A stretch of 64,000 bases of DNA, taken from positions 244,498 to 308,497 of the forward strand of contig JAPDOI010000697.1 of the NCBI GenBank assembly GCA_029168955.1, given 5' to 3'. This stretch comes from Aplectana chamaeleonis. Lineage: Eukaryota; Nematoda; Chromadorea; Rhabditida; Cosmocercidae. Under the pieces are notes generated by a model. That model made no database searches, had not been told where the DNA came from, and saw only the letters and a program-made list of their open reading frames with translations. This document shows, in pieces, positions 44,101 through 55,636 of the stretch (positions are counted from its first letter, which is position 1; each line of letters opens with the position of its first letter). Made by a program: the position numbers and the translations under genes.

Positions 44101-47100
44101 GCGCGACCCAAGGTAGAGTGTGCCGGACGCCGTAGAAAATGTGTGGGACCCAAGTAGGAGTGCGCCGAACGCCGTAGGAAGTGGGCGGGTCCCAAGTGGG
44201 AGTGCGCAGGACGCCGTAGGGAGTATGCGGGATCCAAGTTGGAGTGCGCCGGACACCGTAGAAAGTGTGCGGGACCCAAGGTAGTGTGCGCCAGACGCCG
44301 TAGAAAGTGTGCGGGACCCAAGTGGGAGTGCGCAAGACGCCGTAGAAAGTGTGTGGGACCCAAGTGGGAGTGCGCCAGACGCCGTAGAAAGTGGGCGGGA
44401 CCCAAGTGGGAGTGCGCCGGACGCCGTAGAAAATGTGCGGGACCCAAGTGGGAGTGCGCCGGACGCCGTAGAAAATGTGCGGAATCCAAGGTAGAGTGCG
44501 CCGAACGCCGTAGAAAGTGTGTGGGACCCAAGTGGAAGTGCGCCGGACGCCGTAGAAAGTGTGTGGGACACAAGTGGAAGTGCGCCGGACGCCGTAGAAC
44601 GTGTGTGGGACCCAAGTGGGAGTGCGCCGGACGCCGTAGGAAGTGTGCGGGATCCAAGGTAGAGTGCGCCGGTCACTGTAGAAAGTGTGTGGGACCCAAG
44701 TGGGAGTGCGCCAGACGCCGTAGAAAGTGTGTGGGACCCAAGTAGGAGTGCGCCGGACTTCGTAGGAAGTGTGCGGGATCCAAGTGGAAGTGCGCCAGAC
44801 GCCGTAGGGAGTATGCGGGATCCAAGGTAGAGTGCGCCGGTCACTGTAGAAAGTGTGTGGGACCCAAGTGGGAGTGCGCCAGACGCCGCAGAAAGTGTGT
44901 GGGACCCAAGGTAAAGTGCGCCGGACGCCGTAGAAAGTGTGGGACCCAAGTGGGAGTGCTCAGGACGTCATAGAAAGTGAGCGGGACCCAAGGTAGAGTG
45001 TGCCGGACGCCGCAGAAAGTGTGTGGGACCCAAGGTAAAGTGCGCCGGACGCCGTAGAAAGTGTGCGGGACTCAAGGGGGAATGCGCAGGACGCTGTAGA
45101 AAGTGTGCTTGACCCAAGAGGAAGTGCGCCGGACGTCGTAGGAAGTGGGCGGGACCCAAGTGGGAGTGCGCCAGACGCCGTAGGGAGTATGCGGGATCCA
45201 AGGTAGAGTGCGCCGGACGCCATAGAAAATGTGCGGGACCCAAGTGCGAGTGCGCCGAACGCCGAAGAAAGTGTGCGGGACCCAGGTGGAAGTGCGCCGG
45301 ACGTCGTCTAAAATGTGGGGGACCGAAGTGGGGTGCGCCAGACGCCGTAGAAAGTGTGTGGGACCCAAGGTAGAGTGCGCCGGACGCCGTAGAAAGTGTG
45401 GGACCCAAGTGGGAGTGCTCAGGACGTCATAGAAAGTGAGCGCGACCCAAGGTAGAGTGTGCCGGACGCCGTAGAAAATGTGTGGGACCCAAGTAGGAGT
45501 GCGCCGAACGCCGTAGGAAGTGGGCGGGTCCCAAGTGGGAGTGCGCAGGACGCCGTAGGGAGTATGCGGGATCCAAGTGGGAGTGCGCCAAACGCCGTAG
45601 GGAGTATGCGGGATCCAAGTGGGAGTGCGCCAGACGCCGTAGAAAGTGTGTGGGACCCAAGGTAAAGTGCGCCGGACGCCGTAGAAAGTGTGGGACCCAA
45701 GTGGGAGTGCTCAGGACGTCATAGAAAGTGAGCGGGACCCAACTGGGAGTGCGCCGGACGCCGTAGGGAGCATGCGGGATCCAAGTGGACGTGCGCAGGA
45801 CGCCGTAGAAGGTGTGCGGGGCCCAAGGTAGAGTGCGCCGGACGACGTAGAAAGTGTGCGGGACCCAAGGTAGAGTGCGCCGGACGCCGTAGAAAGTGTG
45901 CGGGACCCAAGGTAGAGTGCGCCGGACGCCGTAGAAAGTGTGCGGGACCCAAGTGGGAGTGCGCGGGACGCCGTAGAAAGGGTGTGGGACCCAAGGTAGA
46001 AGTGCGCCGGACGCCGTAGAAAGTGTGCGGGACCCAAGTGGGAGTGCGCCGGACGCCGTAGAAAGTGTGGGACCCAAGGTCGATTGCGCCAGACGACGTA
46101 GAAAGTTTGCGGGACTCAAGTGGGAGTGCGCAGGACGCCGTAGAAAATGTGCGGGACCCAAGTAGGAGTGCGCAGAACGCTGTAGAAAGTGTGCGGGATC
46201 CAAGTGGAAGTGCGCCAGACGCCGTAGGGAGTATGCGGGATCCAAGGTAGAGTGCGCCAGACGCCGTAGGGAGTATGCGGGATTCAAGGTAGAGTGCGCC
46301 GGTCACTTTAGAAAGTGTGTGGGACCCAAGTGGGAGTGCGCCAGACGCCGTAGAAAGTGTGTGGGACCCAAGGTAAAGTGCGCCGGACGCCGTAGAAAGT
46401 GTGTGGGACCCAAGTGGGAGTGCTCAGGACGTCATAGAAAGTGAGCGGGACCCAAGGTAGAGTGTGCCGGACGCCGTAGGAAGTGTGCGGGACCCAAGGT
46501 AGAGTGCGCCGGACGCTGTAGAAAGTGTGTGGGACTCAAGTGGGAGTGCGGCAGACGCCGTAGGGAGTATGCGGGATCCAAGTGGGAGTGCGCGGGACGC
46601 CATAGAAAGTGTGCGGGACCCAAGGTAGAGTGCGCCGGACGCCGTAGAAAGTGTGCGGAATCCAAGGTAGAGTGCGCCGGACGCCGTAGAAAGTGTGTGG
46701 GACCCAAGTGGAAGTGCGCCGGATGCCGTGGAAAGTGTGTGGGACCCAAAGTAGAGTGCGCCGGACGCCGTAGGGAGTATGCGGGATCCAAGTGGGAGTG
46801 CGCCAGACGCCGTAGAAAGTGTGTGGGACCCAAGGTAAAGTGCGCCGGACGCCGTAGAAAGTGTGGGACCCAAGTGGGAGTGCTCAGGACGTCATAGAAA
46901 GTGAGCGCGACCCAAGGTAGAGTGTGCCGGACGCCGTAGAAAATGTGTGGGACCCAAGTGGGAGTGCGCCAGACGCCGTAGAAAGTGTGTGGGACCCAAA
47001 CGGGAGTGCGCAGGACGCCGTAGGAGTATGCGTGATCCAAATGGGAGTGCGCCAAACGCCGTAGAAAGTGTGCGGGACCCAAGTGGAAGTGAAGAGGACG

Positions 47101-50100
47101 CCGTAGAAAGTGTGTGGGACCCAAGGTAGAGTGCTCAGGACGTCATAGAAAGTGAGCGCGACCCAAGGTAGAGTGTGCCGGACGCCGTAGAAAATGTGTG
47201 GGACCCAAGTAGGAGTGCGCCGAACGCCGTAGGAAGTGGGCGGGTCCCAAGTGGAAGTGCGCAGGACGCCATAGAAGGTGTGCGGGACGCAAGGTAGAGT
47301 GCGCAGGACGCCGTAGGAAGTGGGCGGGACCCAAGGTAGAGTGCGCCGGACGCCGTAGGGAGTATGCGGGATCCAAGTGGGAGTGCGCCAGACGCCGTAG
47401 AAAGTGTGTGGGACCCAAGGTAAAGTGCGCCGGACGCCGTAGAAAGTGTGTGGGACCCCAGTGGGAGTGCGCCAGACGCCGTAGAAAGTGTGTGGGACCA
47501 AAGGTAAAGTGCGCCGGACGCCGTAGAAAGTGTGTGGGACCCAAGTGGGAGTGCGCAGAACGCTGTAGAAAGTGTGCGGGACCCAAGAAGAAGTGCGCCG
47601 GACGTCGTAGGAAGTGTGCGGGATCCTAGTGGAAGTGCGCCAGACGCCGTAGAAAGTGTGTGGGACCCAGGTGGAAGTGCGCCGGACGCCGTAGAAAGTG
47701 TGCGGGACCCAAGGTAGAGTGCGCCGGACGCCGTAGAAAGTGTGCGGGACCCAAGTAGGGAGTGCGCCGGACGCCGTAGAAAGTGTGTGGGACCCAAGTG
47801 GGAGTGCGCCAAACGCCGTAGAAAGTGTGCGGGACCCAAGTGGAAGTGCGCAGGACGCCGTAGAAAGTGTGCGGGACCCAAGGTAGAGTGCGCCGGACGC
47901 CGTAGAAAGTGTGGGACCCAAGTGGAGTGCGCCAGACGCCGTAGAAAGTGTGCGGGATCAAGTGGGAGTGCGCCAGACGCCGTAGGGTGTGTGGGACCCA
48001 AGGTAGAGTGCGCCGGACGCCGTAGAAAGTGTGTGGGACCCAAGTGGGAGTGCGCCGGACGCCGTAGAAAGGGAGCGCGGCCCAAGGTAGAGTGTGCCGG
48101 ACGCCGTAGAAAATGTGTGGGACCCAAGTGGGAGTGCGCCAGACGTCATAGAAAGTGAGCGGGACCCAAGGTAGAGTGTGCCGGACGCAGCAGAAAGTGG
48201 GGGGGACCCAAGTGGGAGTGCGCCGGACACCGTAGAAAGTGTGCGGGATCCAGAGTGGGAGTGCGCCAAACGCCGTAGAAAGTGTGCAGGACCCAAGTGG
48301 GAGTGCGCCGGACGCCGTAGAAAATGTGTGGGACCCAAGTGGGAGTGCGGCGGACGCCGTAGAAAGTGTGTGGGACCCAAGGTAGAGTGCGCCGGACGCC
48401 GTAGAAAGTGTGGGACCCAAGTGGGAGTGCGCAGGACGCCGTAGAAAGTGAGCGGTACCCAAGATAGAGTGTGCCGGACGCCGTAGAAAATGTGTGGGAC
48501 CCAAGTGGGAGTGCGCCGTACGCCGTAGAAAGTGTGTGGGACCCAAGTGGGAGTGCTCAGGACGCCATAGAAAATGAGCGGGACCCAAGTGGGAGTGCGC
48601 AGGACTCATAAAAAGTGTGCGGGACCCAAGTAGGAGTGCGCCGGACGCCGTAGAAAGTGTGCGGGACCCAAGTGGGAGTGCTCAGGACGCCATAGAAAAT
48701 GTGTGGGACCCAAGTAGGAGTGCGCAGAACGTCGTAGGGAGTATGCGGGATCCAAGTGGGAGTGCGCCGGACGTCGTAGGACGTGTGCGGGACCCACGTG
48801 GGAGTGCTCAGGAGGCCATAGAAAATGTGTGGGACCCAAGTGGGAGTGCGCCAAACGCCGTAGAAAGTGTGCGGGACCCAAGTGGAAGTGCGCCGGACGC
48901 CGTAGAAAATGTGTGGGACCCAAGTAGGAAAGCGCCGGACTCCGTAGGAAGTGAGCGGGACCCAAGTGTGAGTGCGCAGGACGCCGTAGAAAATGTGTGG
49001 GATCCAAATGCGAGTGCGCCAAACGCCGTAGAAAGTGTGTGTGGGACCCAAGGTAAAGTGCGCCGGACGCCGTAGAAAATGTGTGGGACCCAAGTGGGAG
49101 TGCTCAGGACGTCATAGAAAGTGAGCGCGACCCAAGGTAGAGTGTGCCGGACGCCGTAGAAAATGTGTGGGACCCAAGTAGGAGTGCGCCGAACGCCGTA
49201 GGGAGTATGCGGGATCCAAGTGGGAGTGCGCCAAACGCCGTAGGGAGTATGCGGGATCCAAGTGGAAATGCGCAGGACGCCGTAGAAGGTGTGCGGGACC
49301 CAAGGTAGAGTGCGCAGGACGCCGTAGGAAGTGGGCGGGACCCAAGGTAGAGTGCGCCGGACGCCGTAGGGAGTATGCGGGATCCAAGTCGGAGTGCGCC
49401 AGACGCCGTAGAAAGTGTGGGACCCAAGTGGGAGTGCTCAGGACGTCATAGAAAGTGAACGCGACCCAAGGTAGAGTGTGCCGGACGCCGTAGAAGGTGT
49501 GCGGAACCCAAGGTAGAGTGCGCCGGACTCCGTAGGAAGTGAGCGGGACCCAAGTGTGAGTGCGCAGGACGCCGTAGAAAATGTGTGGGACCCAAGTGGG
49601 AGTGCGCCAGACGCCGTAGAAAGTGTGTGGGACCCAAGTGGGAGTGCGCCAGACGCCGTAGAAAGTGTGTGGGACCCAAGGTAAAGTGCGCCGGACGCCG
49701 TAGAAAGTGTGGGACCCAAGTGGGAGTGCTCAGGACGTCATAGAAAGTGAGCGCGACCCAAGGTAGAGTGTGCCGGACGCCGTAGAAAATGTGTGGGACC
49801 CAAGTAGGAGTGCGCCGAACGCCGTAGGAAGTGGGCGGGACCCAAGTGGGAGTGCGCAGGACGCCGTAGGGAGTATGCGGGATCCAAGTGGGAGTGCGCC
49901 AAACGCCGTAGGGAGTATGCGGGATCCAAGTGGAAGTGCGCAGGACGCCGTGGAAGGTGTGCGGGACCCAAGGTAGAGTGCGCCGGACTCCGTAGGAAGT
50001 GAGCGGGACCCAAGGTAGAGTGTGCCGGACGCCGTAGAAAATGTGTGGGACCCAAGTGGGAGTGCGCCAGACGCCGTAGAAAGTGTGTGGGACCCAAGGT

Positions 50101-51112
50101 AAAGTGCGCCGGACGCCGTAGAAAGTGTGGGACCCAAGTAGAGTGCGCCAGACGCCGTAGAAAGCGTGTGGGACCCAAGGTAGAGTGCGCCGGACGCCGT
50201 AGAAAGTGTGTGGGAGCCAATTGGGAGTGCGCAGGACGCCGTGGGTGTGCGGGACCCAAGGTAGAGTCTGCCGGACGCCGTAGAAAATGTGTGGGACCCA
50301 AGTGGGAGTGCTCAGGACGTCATAGAAAATGTGCGGGACCCAAGTAGGAGTGCGCAGAACGCTGTAGAAAGTGTGCGGGACCCAAGAGAAAGTGCGCCGG
50401 ACGTCGTAGGAAGTGTGTGGGACCCAAATGCGAGTGCGCCGGACGCCGTAGAAAGTGTGCGGCACCCAAGTGAGTGCGCCGGACGCCGTAGAAAATGTGT
50501 GGGACTCAAGTGGGAGTGCGCCAGACGCCGTAGAAAGTGTGTGGGACCCAAGGTAGAGTGTGCTGGGCGCCGTGGAAAATGTGTGGGACCCAAGTGGAAG
50601 TGCTCAGGACGCCATAGAAAATCAGCGGGACCCAAGGTAGAGTATGCCGAACGCCGTAGAAAATGTGTGGGACCCAAGTGGGAGTGCGGCAGACGCCGTA
50701 GGGAGTATGCGGGATCCAAGTGGGAGTGCGCCAAACGCCGTAGGGAGTATGCGGGATCCAAGTGGAAGTGCGCAGGACGCCGTAGAAGGTAAGCGGGACC
50801 CAAGGTAGAGTGCGCCGGACGCCGTAGGAAGTGGGCGGGACCCAAGTGGGAGTGCGCAGGACGCCGTAGAAAATGTGTGTGATCCAAATGCGAGTGCGCC
50901 AAACGCCGAAGAAAGTGTGCGGGACCCAAGTGGAAGTGCGCCGGACGCCGTAGAAAGTGTGCGGGACCCAAGTGGGAGTGCGCAGGACCCATAAAAAGTG
51001 TGCGAGACCCAAGTGGGAGTGCGCTGGACGCCATAAAAAGTGTGCGGGACCCAAGGTAGAGTGCCCCGGACGCCGTAGAAAGTGTGCGGGACCCAAGTGG
51101 GAGTGCGAAGAA
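38114..51112. repeat. Satellite S1, right part of array
   Basis: About 310 monomers continuing the same array after the insertion. Some units are 40 bases (GTAGAAAGTGTGGGACCC, lacking a TG), which shifts the spurious open frames. The combination GTGCTCAGGACGTCATAG recurs at 39227, 39393, 39937, 41317, 41903, 42363, 42991, 43451, 43913 and onward; steps of about 460 bases (11 monomers, one of them 40 bases) are frequent, so this half has a different higher-order unit from the left half. Sequence is more homogeneous than the left part. Confidence 0.98.
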
Positions 51113-51661
51113 CTTCAAATTCGTTTTGTGCGTCTATAAGAGAGTGTATACCACCCCTTTCTTCACGTCCCCTCCCCCTTAACCATTCATTTCAACTGCT
51201 CAGCTGTTTATATTCACCAACCTTTCTAAATCGGGTTAATATACGATGGAAATGTGTGTTAATCGAAACATGCATCCAGAAAACACAAACATCATTATAC
51301 TTCATTTGGCAATAAAAGTAGCAGGGTGTCGGTTGGTCATGGAGGCCTTTACTAAATCTGAAACAGCGGTTGTCTTTATCATGACGAAAATGGATATAAA
51401 TGAGCTACCATTTTAGGACCTCTCAAAACTAGAGAAGGGTCGGTGTGCAACTGCATAAGAAAGTAGGTTAGCAAGTTTTGCAAGGTTTGAAATGCTTAGT
51501 TACTTCTGATTGCTCGAGCGTTGTCGTCGAAACCAGCTCATGGGCCGGCGCAACCGGACTGTTATTATAAACCATCCGACGTTTACTCATTCGTAAAAAT
51601 GAACAGGATTGAACGCTCCCTGAGGCGGGATCTCGGAAGTACTTTTTGGAACACCGCACGG
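51113..51661. other. Non-satellite spacer between S1 blocks
   Basis: About 550 bases interrupting S1. Left junction is GGGAGTGCGAAGAAC/TTCAAATTCG and right junction GTGTGACTCAGAAGTGCGCC. No inverted ends or target duplication were seen, so its origin is unclear. A 77-codon plus-strand frame has no support. Confidence 0.5.
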
Positions 51662-51923
51662 TGTGACTCAGAAGTGCGCCACAGAACGCCGTAGATAGTG
51701 TGCGGGACCCCAGTAGGAGTGCGCAAGACGCCGTAGAACGTGTGTGGGACCCAAATGAGAGTGCGCCGGACGCCGTAGAACGTGTGTGGGACCCAAATGA
51801 GAGTGCGCCGGACGCCGTAGAAAGTGTGCGGGACCCAAGTGGGAGTGCGCAGAACGTCGTAGAACGTGTGCGGGACCCAAATGGGAGTGCGCCGGACGCC
51901 ATAGAAAGTGTGCGGGACCCAAA
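51662..51923. repeat. S1 block
   Basis: Six monomers with S1 blocks GCGGGACCCAAATGAGAGTG and GCGCCGGACGCCGTAGAA. GTAGAACGTGTG is a local variant. It ends at the insertion-site duplication GACCCAAA. Confidence 0.95.
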
Positions 51924-52229
51924 GCCAAGCACGCCCATGCCGATCATTTTTTCCGCAGGGCTACCGTAACCATTCTTGAACAAAACATGATAACGAACGA
52001 TAGCACACGCTCATAACATGCGGGGTATAAAAGGGCAGAGGAGCGGTATGCATTCATTCACACACCGCTCTCTTCGAGAAGTCGCAGGGAAGTGGCTGAG
52101 GAGGTCGAAATTGTGCAAACTTCATCGTTGGCTATTACGATGTGCTCATATTCAAGCTGACACTTGAAAATTTTTAAAGGAGGGTTACGGTAGCCCTGAG
52201 GAAAAAATGATCGGAATGAGCGTGCTAGT
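51924..52229. mobile_element. 306-bp element with 8-bp target duplication
   Basis: GACCCAAA is present at 51916-51923 and 52230-52237, and S1 continues in register across it. Inverted ends share AGCACGCYCATKCCGATC, ATTTTTTCC and CAGGGCTACCGTAACC. An 8-bp duplication is characteristic of hAT (and P) elements. The outermost three or four bases do not match. It carries a TATAAAAG at 52026-52033 followed by CATTCATTCAC, but no gene. Non-autonomous. Confidence 0.88.
52026..52033 (+). promoter_or_regulatory. TATA box inside the 306-bp element
   Basis: CGGGGTATAAAAGGGCAG with GC-rich surroundings and a possible initiator GCATTCATTC about 20 bases downstream. It resembles the TATA cassettes at 2.2 and 25.6 kb in style but not in detailed sequence. 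Activity unknown. Confidence 0.3.
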
Positions 52230-52356
52230 GACCCAAATGGGTGTGCGCAGAACGCCGTAGAAAGTGTGCAGGACATCAGTGGGAGTGTGCAGGACGTCAC
52301 AGAAGGTGTGCAGGACATTAGCTGGAGCGTGCAGGACGTCATAGAAGGGCGGGGGG
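52230..52356. repeat. Hybrid satellite: S1 grading into the 60-kb variant
   Basis: Starts as S1 (GACCCAAATGGGTGTGCGC, AGAACGCCGTAGAAA) and within one unit changes to the 60-kb form (GTGTGCAGGACATCAG, TGGGAGTGTGCAGGACGTCA). It ends in a run of ten G. This is the only place where the two monomer types are adjacent. Confidence 0.9.
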
Positions 52357-52439
52357 GGGTAGGGCATCAGTAAGTTTACTTTGAATTACACACCACCAGG
52401 CATAAATCATGTTAGAAAGGAAACCTTTAGGAAAAATTA

Positions 52440-53378
52440 ATGAAATTCCTGAAAGTTTAGGTTCCTGGCAAAAGTAAAGATTTGGCATGGTCATAGAAAT
52501 ATACTCAGTTAAAAGGGGAAGGTAAAGAAAAATGGAAAAAGTTTTGAAGTACTCCTGAGAGCGATTTGGCGTAGAATAACTTGATTTTTGGGAAATGTAG
52601 TGAAATAGTTGAAAGTATGATTTGGCAGTCGAGTTTGAACCAGCTATTGATTATCTAACTGTTTTGCTCCGCTACGAGAGGTTCATGATTTGGCATAAAA
52701 ATATTTATGAGAAACTCGTTAAAAGAAGTGAAATACTCGGTGCATTTGATTTGTCATGGGATTTAACTCAGAAGAAACACTAAAAGCTCGATGAAGTGAT
52801 GTACCGTAGATTCGGATGTGCGCTTTCTTTCCAAAAATTGAAAATTTAGTGTCGTTTTGAAAGGCCAAATCACGCGCTCTCTGAAAACTATTGATTGCTC
52901 ACTGTCGAAGTTTGCTAGTCTGAGCTCCTTGAAAAATTATGTTGTGGCTCCCACCATAATTTCATTTTTTTCGACGAAAATCTGTTTGTGTAGGCTCAGT
53001 AAGACGCGCGTGATTTGGCCTGTCAAAACCAACCCCAATATTCAATTTTTGGTAAGAAAGTGCACATCCGAATCTACGGTACATCATTTCATCGAGCTTT
53101 TAGTGTTTCTTCTGAGTTAAATCCCATGACAAATCAAATGCACCAGTATTTGAAACGAGTTTATCGCTCAGACCATGCCAAATCATGAACCTCTCGTAGC
53201 GGAGAGCCTCAAACTCGACTGCCAAATCATACTTTCAACTATTTCTACTACATTTCCCAAAATCAGAGTTATTCTACGCCAAGTATCACTCGGGAAATCA
53301 GAAGCCCATTTACCTTCCCACAACTGAGTATATTTCGCGACCATGCCAAAATCTTTACTTTGCCAGGAATTCAGCTCA
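52440..53378. mobile_element. Large foldback, arms about 380 bp
   Basis: Arms 52440-52860 and 53025-53378 mirror each other: TTCCTGGCAAAAGTAAAGAT, TTGGGAAATGTAGTGAAAT, GATTTGGCAGTCGAGTTTG, CTACGAGAGGTTCATGATT and CATCGAGCTTTTAGTG. GGTACATCACTTCATC faces GATGAAATGATGTACC near the centre. The loop of about 160 bases has GCCAAATCACGCGC facing GCGCGTGATTTGGCC. It is related to the single arms at 24045-24290 and 53625-53830. No transposase frame. Confidence 0.92.
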
Positions 53379-53482
53379 GAACATATTCTAATGGTATGGA
53401 ACTCACAACAGAGAGTGTCCGCTGTTATCGTCCGCCGACCAATACGATATGTTCCCGTAGGTGTCCGGCGGAACATATGCTA

Positions 53483-53530
53483 TTGGTATCGAACTCATGA
53501 CAGGGAATGTCTGAGTAGGTCTAGCCAGGT
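53483..53530 (-). repeat. tRNA-like (SINE-type) sequence, copy 2
   Basis: On the minus strand CTGGCTAGACC (A-box-like), TACTCAGACATTCCC and CATGAGTTCGATACC (B-box-like) match 26105-26155. A further diverged B-box-like GTGAGTTCCATACC lies at 53393-53406. No complete tRNA fold. Confidence 0.35.
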
Positions 53531-53624
53531 AAACACAACGCTCCAACCCACTTCGCGCTTGATTTCAAATTGCTGGCGAAATCCAATACCTCGTCTGTCA
53601 CTACTTTTCGATAATTGGTCTATG
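53531..53624. other. Spacer
   Basis: Short unique-looking stretch between the tRNA-like segment and repeat H. Nothing recognised. Confidence 0.4.
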
Positions 53625-53830
53625 CTTGACCACCAAACCGTATTCTAGCCATTTTAATACATTCACCAGTTTTGATTACTCCAGTTTATTCTGCGCCTAT
53701 TCATTTTCTGAAATATTTCAAGAAATTTTTTTCACTTTTTTTGATTTCTAATTTCTCGGGGATATGACATTGCCAAATCATTACTTCTGGCTGAAAGCCA
53801 AGTTTCAAAAATTTCGGATATTTATCCCCC
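53625..53830 (-). repeat. Dispersed repeat H, copy 2
   Basis: Reverse orientation of 24045-24245: AGTAATGATTTGGCAATGTC, TTGAAATATTTCAG, and GGTTTGGTGGTCAAGCATAG on the minus strand. It lies 250 bases from the related foldback. Confidence 0.75.
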
Positions 53831-54164
53831 AAAGATTCCCATTCTGACTTGATTTGTGCTTAGCGATTTCCATTTTTGGAAACTTCCACTCTCGGCAGGT
53901 TTTGCCTTTGTATAGTTTTGCAGTCGCCATTGCCGCATTTTGTGCAACAGGCGAGAAATCTATATTTTTGATCGATAATAATCGACCTGAGTTGATTGAA
54001 CGCAGATCCACCCGCCCACCCCAGAGCTGGGCATACGTCCTGATTAACCTTAGGGAGGTTAATTTGGACATTGCAGAGAGTGCAAAAGGGGGTGCCTAAA
54101 TCAAACACCCGAAAAAAGAAACAAAGTGTTTGTTTTTCCGATTTTCAGCAAAAAAAAATTGCTA
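53831..54164. other. No gene recognised
   Basis: Overlapping short frames on both strands without splice support. No repeat recognised. Confidence 0.35.
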
Positions 54165-54705
54165 GACACGTACAGTACCGAGCATATTTTTTTCAAAAAA
54201 AAGCGGTTTGCGGCGTTTTTCCCGCTCACAAAGCGCCGCATCGCCACAACTCACTTCAAAGTTGACGAAATGAGTTTATCAGGTAGTTCTCGTGTTCCTC
54301 TCAGTGAGGCGAATGTAATGGTATGCGTAGAAAGCCCTTTCAACTCTGGTATTTTGTTGAAAAATGTGTATTTCCTCCTAAAATTCACATCGACCACAGG
54401 TCCAAACATGACAGATTTCTGCTATCATGACCGCCTGATCAGTTCATAATGAGGGGTTTTGAGGTTTCAGTTTCAGATGAAAACCTCAGAACCCCTCAAT
54501 GCAATTTCAGATAAACGTCTTGGGTCGAATCTATCATTTTTGACACTATCGTATAGGACTAAACGTAAGCAATCCAGAAATGCTCTCAGAATTGAAATTG
54601 GACCACTTTGAATCAAGTTATGGCGTTGCGGCGCTTTGTGAGCCCAAAAAACGCCGCAAAACGATTTTTTTGCAAAAGATTTGCTCGGTACTGTATTCCT
54701 TCCAA
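54165..54705. mobile_element. 540-bp foldback
   Basis: Outer arms (54165-54265 and 54600-54705) share GTACAGTACCGAGCA, TTGCGGCGTTTT, CACAAAGCGCCGCA and TCAAAGTTGA-like words. An inner palindrome at 54451-54501 has GAGGGGTTTTGAGGTTTC facing GAAAACCTCAGAACCCCTC. No coding frame. Confidence 0.85.
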
Positions 54706-54828
54706 CTTGTAGTATTTTCTTCCCTGCTTTTCAAAGCGAATAGCCACTGAATACAGATTTTTGATAGATGGGTGGTTTGTTTTGGCAATAATTATTCGCG
54801 TCTGTCGAACATTACAACAAAACCCGAC

Positions 54829-55205
54829 GCAGGCAAACTGGGGCGTCGACAACAGGTTGATAAGTTGTCATCTCATAAACCGCTCCCTGTTGACAAGACA
54901 AATCGCGCGTATTGTCAGTCTGAGACCTGCCCGTTTCCCAGCGACGTCCGCCTGTTGTCGGGCTGTTGAAATTTCGATGTGTAGCGTTTATCGGCCTACT
55001 TAGCAGCAGTAGACATCCTGTAGGATTGTTTCATTTAGCTTAGGAACTACATTACACAGAACACGCGTCGCGGTCAGCACACCGACAAGCGTCGCGGCTG
55101 GGTCGCCTTGCCCCCTCTGGGACCGCCACCGTATGGGCAAGGCCTCCGATTGCTGTGCGGAGCCAATGTACCGCAAACTTGTGTAATTCAACCGGTTGCG
55201 TTCTT
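54829..55205 (+). repeat. Dispersed repeat G, copy 2
   Basis: Colinear with 10545-10960 (see there). It has fewer CGTCGCG units. About 170 bases downstream CGCCCCAGTTTGCC repeats its first block inverted, so the full element may be an inverted-repeat unit running to about 55395. Confidence 0.85.
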
Positions 55206-55423
55206 GTCATTTGAACCATGCCTGAAAAATGCATCATATACTACCCTTCTGTCTAGAGCACGAAAACACCAGCTGTGCAACAGCTCGAAATCGACCAGAT
55301 CATAACTCGCGGCCACGGCCCCGCCGACTATTGGCGAAATGGCCAGCGGTGACCCATGGTAGACGGATCAACCAGTTGGCGACGCCCCAGTTTGCCAGAG
55401 TTAATAAACATGAGAACTAAGAG
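55206..55423. other. Possible right part of repeat G element
   Basis: Contains GGCGACGCCCCAGTTTGCC at 55380-55397, the reverse of the start of repeat G. Otherwise nothing recognisable. Confidence 0.35.
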
Positions 55424-55636
55424 CATTGGAAGAAAGAGGAGAATCTGGCAAACATCTAAATATCAATAGTTTAGATATTTAATGCGATTTATAGACCTTG
55501 AATCTCGTCCCGTTTTTGTTACGGTTTTGTCCGAGTTTTCGCGGTAAAGCCGTGACGAGATTTAAGGTCCTAAAATCACATTAAATATCAAACTCATTGA
55601 TAACAGGATGTTCGTCAGATTCTTCTCTTCCTTCCA
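55424..55636. mobile_element. 213-bp foldback
   Basis: CATTGGAAGAAAGAGGAGAA, TAAATATCAATAGTTTAGAT-like and TTGAATCTCGTC are mirrored to CTTCCAATG. The loop of about 45 bases has CGTTTTTGTTACGGTTTTG. Perfect outer nine bases. Confidence 0.87.

Noticed and set aside
28428..51112. CENP-B-box-like site in S1
   Set aside because: The monomer contains CGGGAC but not the flanking TTCG and GGAA parts of the box.
28375..51118. Long minus-strand open frames (up to 508 codons) with repeated GPAHFLRRPAHS-type peptides
   Set aside because: They are a direct consequence of a stop-free 42-bp (14-codon) satellite. All three minus-strand frames and a plus frame are open in places, and frames shift at the 40-bp monomers.
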